The notes under the pieces are model-generated. The model was not told where the DNA came from. It did not search any database and saw only the letters and a program-made list of their open reading frames with translations. From NCBI GenBank assembly GCA_016713125.1, contig JADJPT010000010.1, positions 62,001-126,000 of the forward strand: 64,000 nt of DNA. Direction: 5' to 3'. Shown here in pieces: positions 1 through 9,318 of the stretch. The stretch's first letter is position 1. Every line of letters starts with the position of its first letter. A program made the translations under genes and the position numbers. This stretch comes from Betaproteobacteria bacterium. Its GTDB lineage: Bacteria; Pseudomonadota; Gammaproteobacteria; Burkholderiales; SG8-39.

Positions 1-1123
1 GTTTCGCTCCACCGACCTCGACGGCGGCACGCTGGGCGGCATGCTGGCGTTCCGCGACGAGATACTGGCCAGCACGCAGAACTCGCTCGGTCGCATCGCT
101 CTCGCCCTCGGCACCACGGTCAACGAACAGCAGGCGCTGGGCCTGGACCTGCGCGGCATCGCGGGCACGGACATGTTCTCGCTCGGCTCGCCCCAGGTGC
201 TGACCACCAGCAGCGCGGTGTTGAGCGTGGACATCGCCGACACTTCGGCGCTCACGGTGAGCGACTACCGCCTGCGCTACGACGGCACCAACTACACGCT
301 GACGCGCCTCAACGACGGCGTGACCACGACTTTCGCGGGATTTCCGCAGTCCATCGACGGGCTGACGCTGGACATGGCCGCGGCGCCTGCGCCGGCGGTC
401 AACGACAGCTTCCTGATCCAGCCCACCCGCAGCGGCGCGAGCGCGCTGGGCGTGCTGTTCGCAGATCCGGCACGCCTCGCGGCGGCTTCACCGGTGCGCA
501 CCACGGCGAGCATGTCGAACACGGGGACCGGAGCCATCAGTTCGGGCCGCGTCGACGCCGGTTACCCGGCCACGCCGCTGGGCGCCGCGCTGACCCTGAG
601 CTACAGCACGGCAACCGGAACGTTGAGCGGCTTCCCCGTCGCCGCGCCGGTCACCGTGACGGTCAACGGCACCGCCACCACCTACGCCGCCGGTGCGCCG
701 GTGCCCTACACCTCCGGGGCGACTTTCGCCTGGAACGGCATCGAGATCGAGATCTCCGGGACGCCCGCCAACGGCGACAGCTTCGGCGTGGCGCCCAACA
801 CCAACGCGGTCGGCGACAACCGCAACATGCTGGCGATGGCGGCGCTGCAGACCGGTGGGCTGATTGGCGGCAACACGCTGCAGCAGTCCTACGGCCAGCT
901 GGTAAGCGTGATCGGCAACAAGACGCGCGAGGTGCAGGTGGCGGCCGAGTCGCAATACAACCTGGTCACCCAGGTGCGCGCCACCCGCGAGAGCGTCTCG
1001 GGCGTCAACCTCGACGAGGAGGCCGCCGACCTGCTGCGCTTCCAGCAGGCCTACCAGGCGGCCGGCAAGCTGATCGGGGTGGCGCAGTCGATGTTCGAAA
1101 CCATACTCGGCCTGGGCCGCTAG
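1..1123 (+). CDS. flgK: Flagellar hook-associated protein 1 (FlgK), 3' part
   Basis: This is the C-terminal part of FlgK (HAP1), which joins the flagellar hook to the filament; the 5' end lies outside the window. The open frame runs from base 2. The segment 'DGGTLGGMLAFRDEIL' is a typical FlgK motif, and the last 60 residues ('FQQAYQAAGKLI' and following) form the amphipathic D0 helix seen in axial flagellar proteins. The middle is rich in Thr, Ser, Ala and Gly, as expected for the exposed domains. flgL follows 10 bases later, which is the usual flgKL order. Confidence 0.95.
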   Translation, partial: FRSTDLDGGTLGGMLAFRDEILASTQNSLGRIALALGTTVNEQQALGLDLRGIAGTDMFSLGSPQVLTTSSAVLSVDIADTSALTVSDYRLRYDGTNYTLTRLNDGVTTTFAGFPQSIDGLTLDMAAAPAPAVNDSFLIQPTRSGASALGVLFADPARLAAASPVRTTASMSNTGTGAISSGRVDAGYPATPLGAALTLSYSTATGTLSGFPVAAPVTVTVNGTATTYAAGAPVPYTSGATFAWNGIEIEISGTPANGDSFGVAPNTNAVGDNRNMLAMAALQTGGLIGGNTLQQSYGQLVSVIGNKTREVQVAAESQYNLVTQVRATRESVSGVNLDEEAADLLRFQQAYQAAGKLIGVAQSMFETILGLGR

Positions 1124-1133
1124 GGGAAAAGCC

Positions 1134-2342
1134 ATGCGCATCAGCACCACCTGGATCTACACGCGCGGATCCGACGCGATCTCGCGCAAGATGTCCGAAC
1201 TGTCGAGAACCCAGGAGCAGATCTCCACCAACAAGCGGGTGCTGGCACCGTCGGACGATCCGATCGCCGCAGCCAGTGCGCTGACCACCGAACAGGCGCG
1301 TTCGCTGACCGAGCAGTACGCGCGCAACCAAGGATTCGCGCAGGGCACGCTGGAACTGGCCGAGGCGACACTGTCGCAGGTCGGCGAAGCGCTGCAGGAC
1401 GTGCGCACGCTGGCGGTTGCCGCCGGAAACGGCGCGCTGTCTGCGGAGGACCGCAGGTCGCTGGCCATCGAACTGCGCGGCAAACTCGACTCCCTGCTGG
1501 GCCTGGCCAATACCCGCGATGGCGCCGGCGGTTACCTCTTTTCCGGCTATCAGGACGGTGTGCAGCCGTTCGCCAGCAGCGCCTCCGGCGTGGCCTATCA
1601 GGGCGACCAGGGCAACCGCGCGCTGCAGGTCGGCACCAACCGCCAGATCGCGGTCAGCGCCAGCGGCAACGACGTGTTCGAAGGCGCGCATGCGGGCAAC
1701 GGCAGCTTCACCGTCTCCGCCGCGGCCGGCAATACCGGCGAAGCGATCTCCGATGCGGGTCGGGTGATCAGCCCGGCCGGGATGACCGGGGACAGTTACA
1801 GGATCCGGTTCCACGTCAGCGCGGGCGTCACCACCTACGACGTGATCAACACCACCACTTCAGCGACGCTGACTTCGGGCGCCGCCTACCAGCCGGGGGC
1901 GTCCATCAATGTCGATGGCGCACAGGTGACCATCACCGGGTCGCCGGTCGGCAACGACACGTTCGACATCGCGCCAAGCACGCGCCAGAGCGCATTCAAG
2001 ACCATCACCGACCTGGCTGCCGCCCTGGAGAGCAATGCGGATGGCAGCCTATCCGAGGCGGCCTTCCGCACCGCGCTCACCCAGGGCATGGCGGGCATCG
2101 ACCAGGCGCACGATCACGTGCTGTCGGTGCGCACCGGCTTCGGGGCGCGCCTGCGCGAGCTCGACTCGCTGAGCGCGCTGACGCAGGACCAGTCGCTGTA
2201 CTACCAGCGCGAGCTGTCGCGTCTGACCGACCTGGATCTGGCCGAGGCGGTGAGTCGCCTGACACTGCAGCAGGTGACCCTGCAGGCCGCGCAGCAGTCC
2301 TATCTGAAGACTGTCGGCCTGTCCCTGTTCAACTACCTGTAG
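1134..2342 (+). CDS. flgL: Flagellar hook-filament junction protein FlgL (HAP3)
   Basis: FlgL, 402 aa, is the second junction protein between hook and filament and is exported by the flagellar type III system. The N-terminus has the flagellin-like helix ('SRTQEQISTNKRVLAPSDDP'), and the C-terminus has the matching helix ('LTLQQVTLQAAQQSYLKTVG'). At 402 aa it is longer than E. coli FlgL (about 317). The extra length is a Gly/Thr-rich central domain at about residues 180-280 that resembles the one in the adjacent FlgK. A GGGGA ribosome site lies just upstream, and the gene is probably co-transcribed with flgK. It ends 21 bases before the convergent HD-GYP gene. Confidence 0.95.
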   Translation: MRISTTWIYTRGSDAISRKMSELSRTQEQISTNKRVLAPSDDPIAAASALTTEQARSLTEQYARNQGFAQGTLELAEATLSQVGEALQDVRTLAVAAGNGALSAEDRRSLAIELRGKLDSLLGLANTRDGAGGYLFSGYQDGVQPFASSASGVAYQGDQGNRALQVGTNRQIAVSASGNDVFEGAHAGNGSFTVSAAAGNTGEAISDAGRVISPAGMTGDSYRIRFHVSAGVTTYDVINTTTSATLTSGAAYQPGASINVDGAQVTITGSPVGNDTFDIAPSTRQSAFKTITDLAAALESNADGSLSEAAFRTALTQGMAGIDQAHDHVLSVRTGFGARLRELDSLSALTQDQSLYYQRELSRLTDLDLAEAVSRLTLQQVTLQAAQQSYLKTVGLSLFNYL

Positions 2343-2363
2343 CCGGCGCGACCGGGACGGGCC

Positions 2364-3440
2364 TCACGCCGCCGATACCAGGCGCAGGTGGCGAGTCGCG
2401 CCGCCGTCCGGAAAGCGGGTGCGGATGTCCTGCACGCGCGGCGCCTCTTCGAGGAAGGCTTGAACGCAATCCGGGTCGAAGTGCCGGCCGCTGTGGGCGC
2501 GCAGATGGTCGAAGGCGCAATCGAGTTCGAACGCGGGCCGGTGCGGACGCGGCGAGATCAGCGCGTCGAAGACGTCGGCCACCGCGGAGATGCGTGCGCG
2601 CAGCGGGATCTCCGCGCCGCGTTTGCCCTCCGGATATCCGGAACCGTCGAACTTCTCGTGGTGGTTCAGCGCGATTTCGGCCGCCGCCTGGACCAGCGGC
2701 GAGGTGCCGTGGCGCAGGATGGCGTAGCCGTGGTGAACGTGGGTGCGCATCAGCGCCTGTTCGTCCTCGTCGAGCATGCCCTGCTTCTTGAGGATGGCGT
2801 CGGGCAGGCCGACCTTGCCCAGGTCGTGCAGTCCGGCCGCGGCGAGGATGATTTCCTGCTCCTCGTGCGACATGCCCATGCGCTGCGCGATGAGTCGCGC
2901 GTAGTGGGCCATGCGCAGCATGTGGAAGGCGGTCTGCGGATCGCGCAGCTCCACCGCCTGGCGCAGGTGGGCGAGCACCTGCATGTCTCGTGAAGCCAGC
3001 TCGGCGTGCGATTCGGCATGGCGCGCGGCGAGCCAGCGCGCACGGTCGGTCAGCTCGATGTCCCGGCAGCGGCGCGCCAGCAACGCGCGAAGGCGCGCCG
3101 CGAGTTCGGCATCCTCGACCGGCAGGCCGATCGCCTCCTCGGCACCGGCCTCGATGCAGGCGGCGCGCAGCCCGGAATCGGCCGCCGGCGTTAGCAGCAT
3201 GACGGCGATGCCTTCCTCCGCGCCGGGTGCGCGCCCGCGAAGGCGGCGCAGGAACTCCAGTCCGCCGATATCCGGCAGGCAGGCATTGGCGAGGACCAGC
3301 GCCGGCGGGGTCAGCACACACCAGGCCAGGGCCTCGTGTGCGCCGGCAAAGCGGCGCACGCGGCTGCCCTGCAGCGATTCGACACAGGCGGCGAGACGAT
3401 CCTGCTGAGCGCGGTTGTGCTCTACGACGAAGACATTCAT
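2364..3440 (-). CDS. HD-GYP c-di-GMP phosphodiesterase with degenerate receiver domain
   Basis: 358 aa: an N-terminal CheY-like fold (residues 1-120), a short linker and a C-terminal HD-GYP domain (about 155-345). The HD-GYP signature is complete: HDLGK at 205-209, HHEKFDGSGYP ending at residue 270, and DVFDAL downstream. This family hydrolyses c-di-GMP with a bound metal pair. The receiver lacks the residues for phosphorylation: the acidic pair is E6/H7, the acceptor Asp position is Asn52 and the usual Lys is Leu106. It is therefore probably a pseudo-receiver. The gene diverges from a diguanylate cyclase, so both c-di-GMP activities sit together beside flagellar genes. Confidence 0.9.
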   Translation of the reverse strand: MNVFVVEHNRAQQDRLAACVESLQGSRVRRFAGAHEALAWCVLTPPALVLANACLPDIGGLEFLRRLRGRAPGAEEGIAVMLLTPAADSGLRAACIEAGAEEAIGLPVEDAELAARLRALLARRCRDIELTDRARWLAARHAESHAELASRDMQVLAHLRQAVELRDPQTAFHMLRMAHYARLIAQRMGMSHEEQEIILAAAGLHDLGKVGLPDAILKKQGMLDEDEQALMRTHVHHGYAILRHGTSPLVQAAAEIALNHHEKFDGSGYPEGKRGAEIPLRARISAVADVFDALISPRPHRPAFELDCAFDHLRAHSGRHFDPDCVQAFLEEAPRVQDIRTRFPDGGATRHLRLVSAA

Positions 3441-3615
3441 GGCTCGACGGCTCCTGCGACGTGAATCATCGCAGCCTTATCGGTGCCGGCCGGGTCAACT
3501 TGAGCCGACGTCGCCGACCCTCCAGAGAACCGGAAAAGCGGTCGATAGACAGGCCTGTTCGGCGATTTGCCAGGCGAAGTCCGTGCCTAGAATCGCTCCA
3601 TCACCGGGAAACGGC

Positions 3616-5349
3616 ATGAGCACAGCGACCGCAGACATCACAGGCAGCAGGCGAGCGACGGCACCCGGCGCCCCGGGGATCACGGAGATCGCCCGCGAAA
3701 CCATACGCCAGCTGGCATTGCGCAAGCTGGTACCCACGCCGGAGAACTATGCGCGTCTGTGGCGGGAGGTCGGCGGCGAACCGCCTGCCGGCGCGAACCT
3801 GCAGGAGCGCGACAAGCCACGCGCGGCGAACGCGGATGCCGCGTCCCTGCGTGACCTGCCTACGTACACCTGGGCGGCGACGCTCGAAGACATGTTGCGC
3901 CTGCTGGACGCGAACCTGCCCGGCATGACGCCTTCGCGCAAACGCGCCAGCCTGCGCCGCGTGCTGACGCGCTTCGGCCGGGATCCCGAGGTGTTGCGCG
4001 AGAAGTTGCGCCGCGTGCTCGACTCGTGGGGTGCCGCCGTACCGCATGCCGAAACCGATGGACCGGCTCCTCTGCCGCCGGCCGCTACAGCGCTGCGCGA
4101 CGCCAGGCAGCCTGCGCCGATCGAATCCGAACGCGACGTGGCGCGCTATCTGCGCGAGCTGCTGGCCGGCACCATTGGCTATGCGGTCAGCGAGCGTCTT
4201 GGATACTCGCCGGAGCAGATCGCCGAGGCCGGCAAGCTCTCCGCCGCGCTGAGCGGCCCCTGCGGTCGCGAGGAACTCGCCGAACTGGGCGGCAAGCTGA
4301 AGAAATTCTGGCTGCAGCTCGAGCTGCACGGCGCCGGTCAGCAGGAGGTGATCACCGGCCTGGTGCTGCTGCTGCAACTGCTGCTGTCCAACATCGCCGA
4401 ACTGACCGAGGACGACCGCTGGCTCAAGGGTCAGATCGAGCGCCTGCGCGACCTGATGCGCTCGCCGATCGACGCCGCCGCGCTGGTCGAGGCCGAACGC
4501 AGCATGCGCGAGGTGATCTTCCGTCAGGGCACGCTGAAGTCCTCGCTCGACGATGCCAAGCAGGCCTTGAAGACCATGCTGACCTCGTTCATCGACCGGC
4601 TGTGCGTGATGACCGAGCACACCGGGGATTTCCAGGGTCGCATCGAGGGCTACGCCTCGCGCATCGAGGAAACCGAAGACATCGGCAGGCTTTCGCAACT
4701 GGTCGCCGATCTGCTGAAGGACACGCGCGGCATGCAGGCCGACATCGTGCGCAGCAGGGACGACCTGAACGCCGCGCGCGACCGCGCCGAGACCTACGCG
4801 AGCAAGGTGCGTGAACTCGAATCGCAGCTGGAGGAGGTCAGCGGCCTGGTGCGCGAGGATCATCTGACCTCGGCGCTCAACCGTCGCGGCCTTGGCGAGG
4901 CGTTCGACACCGAGATGGCGCGCCGTGAGCGCAGCGGCAAGCCGCTGTCGATCGCCGTGCTCGACGTCGACAACTTCAAGGCCTTCAACGACAAGCTCGG
5001 CCACCAGGCCGGCGATTCGGCGCTGGTGCATCTGGTGAACGTGGTGCGCGAGGCGATCCGCCCCACCGATCAGCTCGGCCGTTACGGCGGCGAGGAGTTC
5101 GTGGTGCTGCTGCCCGAAACCGGGATCGAGGAGGCCGAGCTGGTGACCACGCGTGTGCAGCGCGCGCTGACCCGGCGCTTCTTCCTGCACAACAACGATC
5201 GGCTGCTGATCACCTTCAGCGCCGGCATCGCCGAGGTCGGCGGCGACGAGGACTGGGAGCGGGCCATGGGCCGCGCCGACAGTGCGCTGCTCGAAGCCAA
5301 GCGACTGGGAAAGAATCGCGTGGTGATCGCGAACCCGCCTGCAGCCTAG
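3616..5349 (+). CDS. GGDEF diguanylate cyclase, cytoplasmic
   Basis: About 577 aa. The C-terminal third is a GGDEF domain with an intact active site (RYGGEEF) and a canonical RxxD inhibitory site five residues before it (RPTD), so it should make c-di-GMP and be feedback-inhibited. The N-terminal 400 residues are mostly helical, with coiled-coil stretches just before the GGDEF domain. I see no transmembrane segment or named sensory domain. I chose the start at 3616 because the protein then begins MSTATADITG and homologous-looking sequence starts soon after; the open frame extends 67 codons further upstream without a good ribosome site. It is divergent from the HD-GYP gene. Confidence 0.9.
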   Translation: MSTATADITGSRRATAPGAPGITEIARETIRQLALRKLVPTPENYARLWREVGGEPPAGANLQERDKPRAANADAASLRDLPTYTWAATLEDMLRLLDANLPGMTPSRKRASLRRVLTRFGRDPEVLREKLRRVLDSWGAAVPHAETDGPAPLPPAATALRDARQPAPIESERDVARYLRELLAGTIGYAVSERLGYSPEQIAEAGKLSAALSGPCGREELAELGGKLKKFWLQLELHGAGQQEVITGLVLLLQLLLSNIAELTEDDRWLKGQIERLRDLMRSPIDAAALVEAERSMREVIFRQGTLKSSLDDAKQALKTMLTSFIDRLCVMTEHTGDFQGRIEGYASRIEETEDIGRLSQLVADLLKDTRGMQADIVRSRDDLNAARDRAETYASKVRELESQLEEVSGLVREDHLTSALNRRGLGEAFDTEMARRERSGKPLSIAVLDVDNFKAFNDKLGHQAGDSALVHLVNVVREAIRPTDQLGRYGGEEFVVLLPETGIEEAELVTTRVQRALTRRFFLHNNDRLLITFSAGIAEVGGDEDWERAMGRADSALLEAKRLGKNRVVIANPPAA

Positions 5350-5389
5350 TCGATGTCGGCGGCGCCCGGCGCGGATCGTCGATCCGGAG

Positions 5390-6032
5390 CTATTCGACCA
5401 GACGGTTCTGCAGGGCGTAGCGTGTCAGCTCGGCGTTGCTCTTCATGCGCATTTTCTCGAGCAGCCTGGCGCGGTAGACGCTTACAGTCTTGGCCGAGAG
5501 CGACATCTCGACGGCGATCTCGGAAAGTTTGCGCCCCGCGGCGATCAGCCGCAGGGTCTGGAACTCGCGATCCGACAGGCTGTCGTGCAGCGGACGCCCG
5601 TCGCCGTCGGCGTCGCTCATGTGCTCGGCCAGCGCCTGCGCAAGCTCCGGGGTGATGAACTTGCGGCCGGCGGCGATCTGGCGCACGGCGTCGACCAGCT
5701 TGTCGGGGCCGGCAGTCTTGTTCAGGTAGCCGGCCGCGCCGGCCTTCAGCGCACGCATTGCGAACTGGTCCTCAGGGTACATGCTGACGATCAGCGCGCG
5801 CAGCTTGGGGTTCTCCTTGTGCAGCTGCTTGAGCGCATCGATGCCGTTCTTGCCGGGCATGGAGATGTCGAGCACCAGCACGTCGAAGGTGCAGCGCTTC
5901 ATGCCGGCCACCAGCCCGCCGTAATCGCCGGCCTCGCCGACCACCTCGATGTCTTCGCTGTCCTCGAGGATCTGGCGCAGCCCCTTGCGCACCAGAAGGT
6001 GGTCGTCGGTGATGAATACCCCTGATGCTCAT
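5390..6032 (-). CDS. NarL/LuxR-family response regulator (apparent frameshift near its start)
   Basis: Receiver domain plus C-terminal LuxR-type helix-turn-helix ('LSEIAVEMSLSAKTVSVYRA'). The phospho-acceptor lies in VLVLDISMPGKNG. The start ATG at 6032 overlaps the stop of the upstream kinase as ATGA, indicating translational coupling. Reading breaks after five codons because a run at 6018-6022 has four C (four G on the coding strand). With three, the N-terminus becomes MSIRVFITDDHLLVRKG, the normal receiver start, and the protein is 213 aa. The extra base is most likely a sequence error. It probably regulates genes in response to its partner kinase; the targets cannot be told from this window. 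Confidence 0.88.
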
Positions 6033-7509
6033 GCTCCCCTCGCTTCGAGGGCGGGTGCTGCCGCAAGACGCAACGGCAGCCGCAACCTCAGTCGTGTACC
6101 GACAGGTTCGCCGGGCCCGATCTCGAGCGCGCCGCCCAGGTCGCGGGCGCGTTCGCGCATGCCGCGCACCCCGAAGGAGGTGCGCTTGTTCAGGTCGTCC
6201 GGGCGCAGGCCCTGTCCGTTGTCCTTCACCTCCAGCCGGACTTCGCCGTCACAGACCTCGAAGACGATGTCGATCGCGCTGGCGTGCGCGTGTCTCGAGA
6301 TGTTGGTCAGCGATTCCTGCAGCACGCGGAACAGCGCGGTGCCCAGCTCGGGCGCCAGCGCAACCTCTTCCACGCCGGAGGAGAAGGCGCAGGAAATCCC
6401 GGTGCGTTTGGCGAAATCGCGCGCCAGCCACTCGGCGGCGCCGACCACGCCGAAATCCAGCACCGCGGGGCGCAACGAGCGGACGATGCGCTGGCTGGCC
6501 TGGATGCCCGACTCGAGTTGCGCGGCGATGCTGTCTAGCCGCTCGCGCACCGTCGGCTCTTCCGCGGCGCGGCGGCGCAGCCAGGCGAGGTCGACCTTGA
6601 GGGCGAAGAAGATGGCACCGATATCGTCGTGGATCTCGCGCGCGACCGCGGCGCGATCGGCCTCTTTGACCTCCTCGAGGTGGGCGCGTAACTCACGAAT
6701 CTCCGCCTCGGCGCGCTTGGCGTCGGTGATGTCGAAGACGATGCCGTCCCACAGCGTGCGCTGCTGCTCGTGCTCGCGCAGGGTGGCGCGCACCTGCAGC
6801 CAGCGCCGGCCGCCGTCCTCGGCGGGAACAGCGCCGCCCTCCCAGTGCAGGTCGGCGCCCGAGCGCGCGGCCTGCGCCAGGTGCTCTGCAAAGGCCGCGC
6901 GCGCGTCCTCGGCGATCAGGCCGTAGAGCTGTTCCGGACCCTGGCGCAGGACCTGCGGATCGAGCCCGAATATGCGTCGTGCGCCTTCGCCCACATAGGG
7001 CAGGCTGAAGCGCCGCTGGGAGAGGTCGTAGCTCAGGCGAAACACCATGCCCGGCAGGTGGGCGGCAAGCGAACGCAGCAGGGCTTCGCTTTCCCGCAGT
7101 GCCTCTTCGGCCTGGCGCTGGCGCCGGCGCGTGACGGCCGCGTCTATCGAGCGGCGGATCGCCGGCTGCAGCCGCAGGTAGTTGCCCTTGACGATGAAGT
7201 CGTCGGCACCGGCCAGCATGGCGTCGACCGCCGCTTCTTCGCCGATCGCTCCGGACACCACGATCAGGGAATGTCGGGGTCGTGGGCGCGCAGGGTGCGC
7301 AAGGCGCCGGCCATGGAAAAGCGCGGCAGCTTGTGGTCGCAGATGACCAGGTCCCAGTAGCCGCCTTCCAGCGCGGTGCGCATGGCCGGCTCATCCTCGA
7401 CGCGCTCCATCTGCACCGACAGACCATCGCGCTCCAGGCGCAAGGCGAGCAGATCGAAGTCGCTTTCGGAGTCCTCGACTACCAGGATGCAGATCGGCGC
7501 GCTGCTCAT
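6029..7509 (-). CDS. REC-PAS-HisKA_3-HATPase sensor kinase (apparent frameshift)
   Basis: About 493 aa after correction: an N-terminal receiver (acceptor Asp in VICDHKLPRF), a PAS-like region (about 150-280), a NarX/DegS-type dimerisation helix with phospho-His in EIHDDIG, and a HATPase domain (DNGQGL, FGVRGMRERA). There is no membrane segment. It is a soluble hybrid kinase that should phosphorylate the translationally coupled NarL-type regulator downstream. The frame breaks at about 7264-7267, where the coding strand reads ATTCCCTGA. One more C gives IPLIVVSGAI, the expected receiver sequence, so a missing base in a C run is likely. Confidence 0.87.
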
Positions 7510-7555
7510 GGATTGGCGGGGCGGGGGATCGTCGGAACTGCCGCTGGAATGGGGA

Positions 7556-7582
7556 TTTATTTCCCCGATGAAAGGCCGATAA
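7556..7582 (+). promoter_or_regulatory. Candidate FliA (sigma-28) promoter for the chemotaxis operon
   Basis: The sequence GCCGATAA at 7575-7582 matches the sigma-28 -10 element exactly. Fifteen bases upstream is TTTA (7556-7559), a weak match to the TAAA -35 element. It sits about 100 bases before the first gene of the chemotaxis operon, where class 3 flagellar promoters are expected. An inverted repeat GGGGA-N6-TCCCC (7551-7566) overlaps the -35 region. Confidence 0.55.
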
Positions 7583-7679
7583 CAGCCGCAATAATTCCTT
7601 CCATCAGGGTTGGACCCGCACGGTACTCGGAGCTTTTCTCCGCTGGCCGCTCAGGCAACTAACAGGACTCGATCTTAGC

Positions 7680-8903
7680 ATGCAGAACAAAACGATCATC
7701 CAAGTCGTGGCCGTCGGATTTCCGGCCGCCGCAGTCGCCGCCGCGCTGCATCCGCTGGGCGCCTGGTTCGCTCCCGTGCCGGTGGCCGCCGCCGCGGCGG
7801 CCCTGGCCTGGCTTGCGCGCCGCGACGCCGCGGCCGCCGCCGCGGCCGCCCGGCTGCGCGAAGCCGAACTGGAGCGCAGGCTGCAGACGCTGTCCTCGCA
7901 CCTGCGCATCACGCTGGACGATTACGTGGCCGAGTTCGACCACCAGTTCGTCGCCGCGCACGAGGAGATCGCCCGCCTTCAGCACATCCTTGCCGAGGCG
8001 ATCGGCAAGCTGATCGCCTGCTTCAACAACACCCAGGATCTGTCGTCCCGCCAGCAGCAGCTCGCGCTGAGCATCACCTCCGGCGGCGTGCAGGGCGGCG
8101 ACCGCAAGGTCAGCGTCGAAGGCTTCGTCAGCGAAGCTTCGGGCGCGCTGACCCGCCTGGTCGACAGCACTTCGCGCACCAGCCAGGTGGCCAACACCCT
8201 GGTGGAACGCATGGATGCGGTGAAGCACCGCGTGTCCGGCATCCTGAACGTGCTCGAGGAGATCCAGGGGATCTCCAAACAGACCAACCTGCTGGCGCTG
8301 AACGCAGCGATCGAGGCGGCACGCGCCGGCGACGGCGGACGCGGCTTCGCGGTGGTGGCCGAGGAAGTCAGGCTGCTCTCCGACCGCACCAGCCAGTTCA
8401 GCCTGCAGATCCGCGGCGAGATGGAAAGCGTGCACCGCGCCATTCACGACGCCGAGCAGATCATCGATCACATGGCGACGCGCGAAATGAAGTCCGCGCT
8501 CGAGGCCAGGGGCGAGGCCGAGCGCACGCTCGCCGGCATCCAGACGGTGAACGCCGCGATGGCTTCCAGCGCCCAGGACATGTCGCAGATCGCCGGTGAG
8601 GTCACCGTCAACGTGAACACCGCGGTGAGCACGCTGCAGTTCCAGGACATGGCCTCGCAGCTGCTCGGCCATACCAAGAAGCGCGTCGAGCAGGCCGAGA
8701 CCCTGGTACGCGAGCTGTCGGCGGTGACCCCGCTGCTGGCCCGCCTGGGCGAGGCCGATGGCGGCACGCTGGACGACCAGTTCGAACCTGCGCGCGAAGC
8801 GCTCGAGCGCATCAAGGACACGATCGCCCAGACGCGCGCGCGCACGGCCTCCAATCCGGTGCGGCAGGAAAGCATGCAGACGGGCGACGTGGAGCTGTTC
8901 TAG
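7680..8903 (+). CDS. Methyl-accepting chemotaxis-like signalling protein
   Basis: 407 aa. Two hydrophobic segments occupy roughly residues 7-45 with almost no periplasmic loop between them, followed by a long coiled coil. The hairpin tip that contacts CheA/CheW is clear: 'ISKQTNLLALNAAIEAARAG' then GRGFAVVAEEVR. The signalling arms are short compared with classical MCPs, and there is no C-terminal CheR-binding pentapeptide (the end is DVELF). It has no ligand-binding domain, so any signal would come from the membrane or cytoplasm. It is first in the chemotaxis operon and precedes cheY by 39 bases. Confidence 0.88.
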   Translation: MQNKTIIQVVAVGFPAAAVAAALHPLGAWFAPVPVAAAAAALAWLARRDAAAAAAAARLREAELERRLQTLSSHLRITLDDYVAEFDHQFVAAHEEIARLQHILAEAIGKLIACFNNTQDLSSRQQQLALSITSGGVQGGDRKVSVEGFVSEASGALTRLVDSTSRTSQVANTLVERMDAVKHRVSGILNVLEEIQGISKQTNLLALNAAIEAARAGDGGRGFAVVAEEVRLLSDRTSQFSLQIRGEMESVHRAIHDAEQIIDHMATREMKSALEARGEAERTLAGIQTVNAAMASSAQDMSQIAGEVTVNVNTAVSTLQFQDMASQLLGHTKKRVEQAETLVRELSAVTPLLARLGEADGGTLDDQFEPAREALERIKDTIAQTRARTASNPVRQESMQTGDVELF

Positions 8904-8942
8904 CCGCCAGTCGCGGTGAATTCAAAGACTCAGGAGATAGGA

Positions 8943-9308
8943 ATGGGCAAATCGGTACTGGCAGTAGATGACTCCGCTTCATTGCGGCAGATGGTGGCTT
9001 TCACACTGAAGGGGGCGGGCTACGACGTGATCGAAGCCGGCGACGGAGAGGAAGGGCTGGCCAAGGCCAAGAACTCTTCCGTGAATCTGGTCCTCACCGA
9101 CCAGAACATGCCGAAAATGGACGGCCTGACCCTGGTCAAGTCCCTGCGCGGCCTGCCGCAGTACTCGGGCACGCCGATCCTGATGCTTACCACGGAGTCC
9201 AGCGACGCGATGAAGGCCCAGGGCAAGGCGGCAGGTGCCACCGGCTGGCTGGTCAAGCCCTTCGATCCGGCCAAGCTGCTCGAAGTCGTGAAAAAAGTCA
9301 TCGGCTGA
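8943..9308 (+). CDS. cheY: Chemotaxis response regulator CheY
   Basis: A single receiver domain of 121 aa that carries the signal from CheA to the flagellar motor switch. The acidic pair is D9/D10, the acceptor is D53 in LVLTDQNMPKMDG, the Thr is in MLTTESS and the Lys in LVKPFDP. The start at 8943 is set by AGGAG upstream and by the short MGKSVLAVDD N-terminus. It lies 10 bases before cheA. Confidence 0.92.
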   Translation: MGKSVLAVDDSASLRQMVAFTLKGAGYDVIEAGDGEEGLAKAKNSSVNLVLTDQNMPKMDGLTLVKSLRGLPQYSGTPILMLTTESSDAMKAQGKAAGATGWLVKPFDPAKLLEVVKKVIG

Positions 9309-9318
9309 GGAGCCCGCC

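Noticed and set aside
3415..3615. Longer N-terminus for the diguanylate cyclase
   Set aside because: The extra 67 codons run into the divergent HD-GYP start region and have an Arg/Ser-rich composition typical of non-coding reading. The start at 3616 is more plausible.
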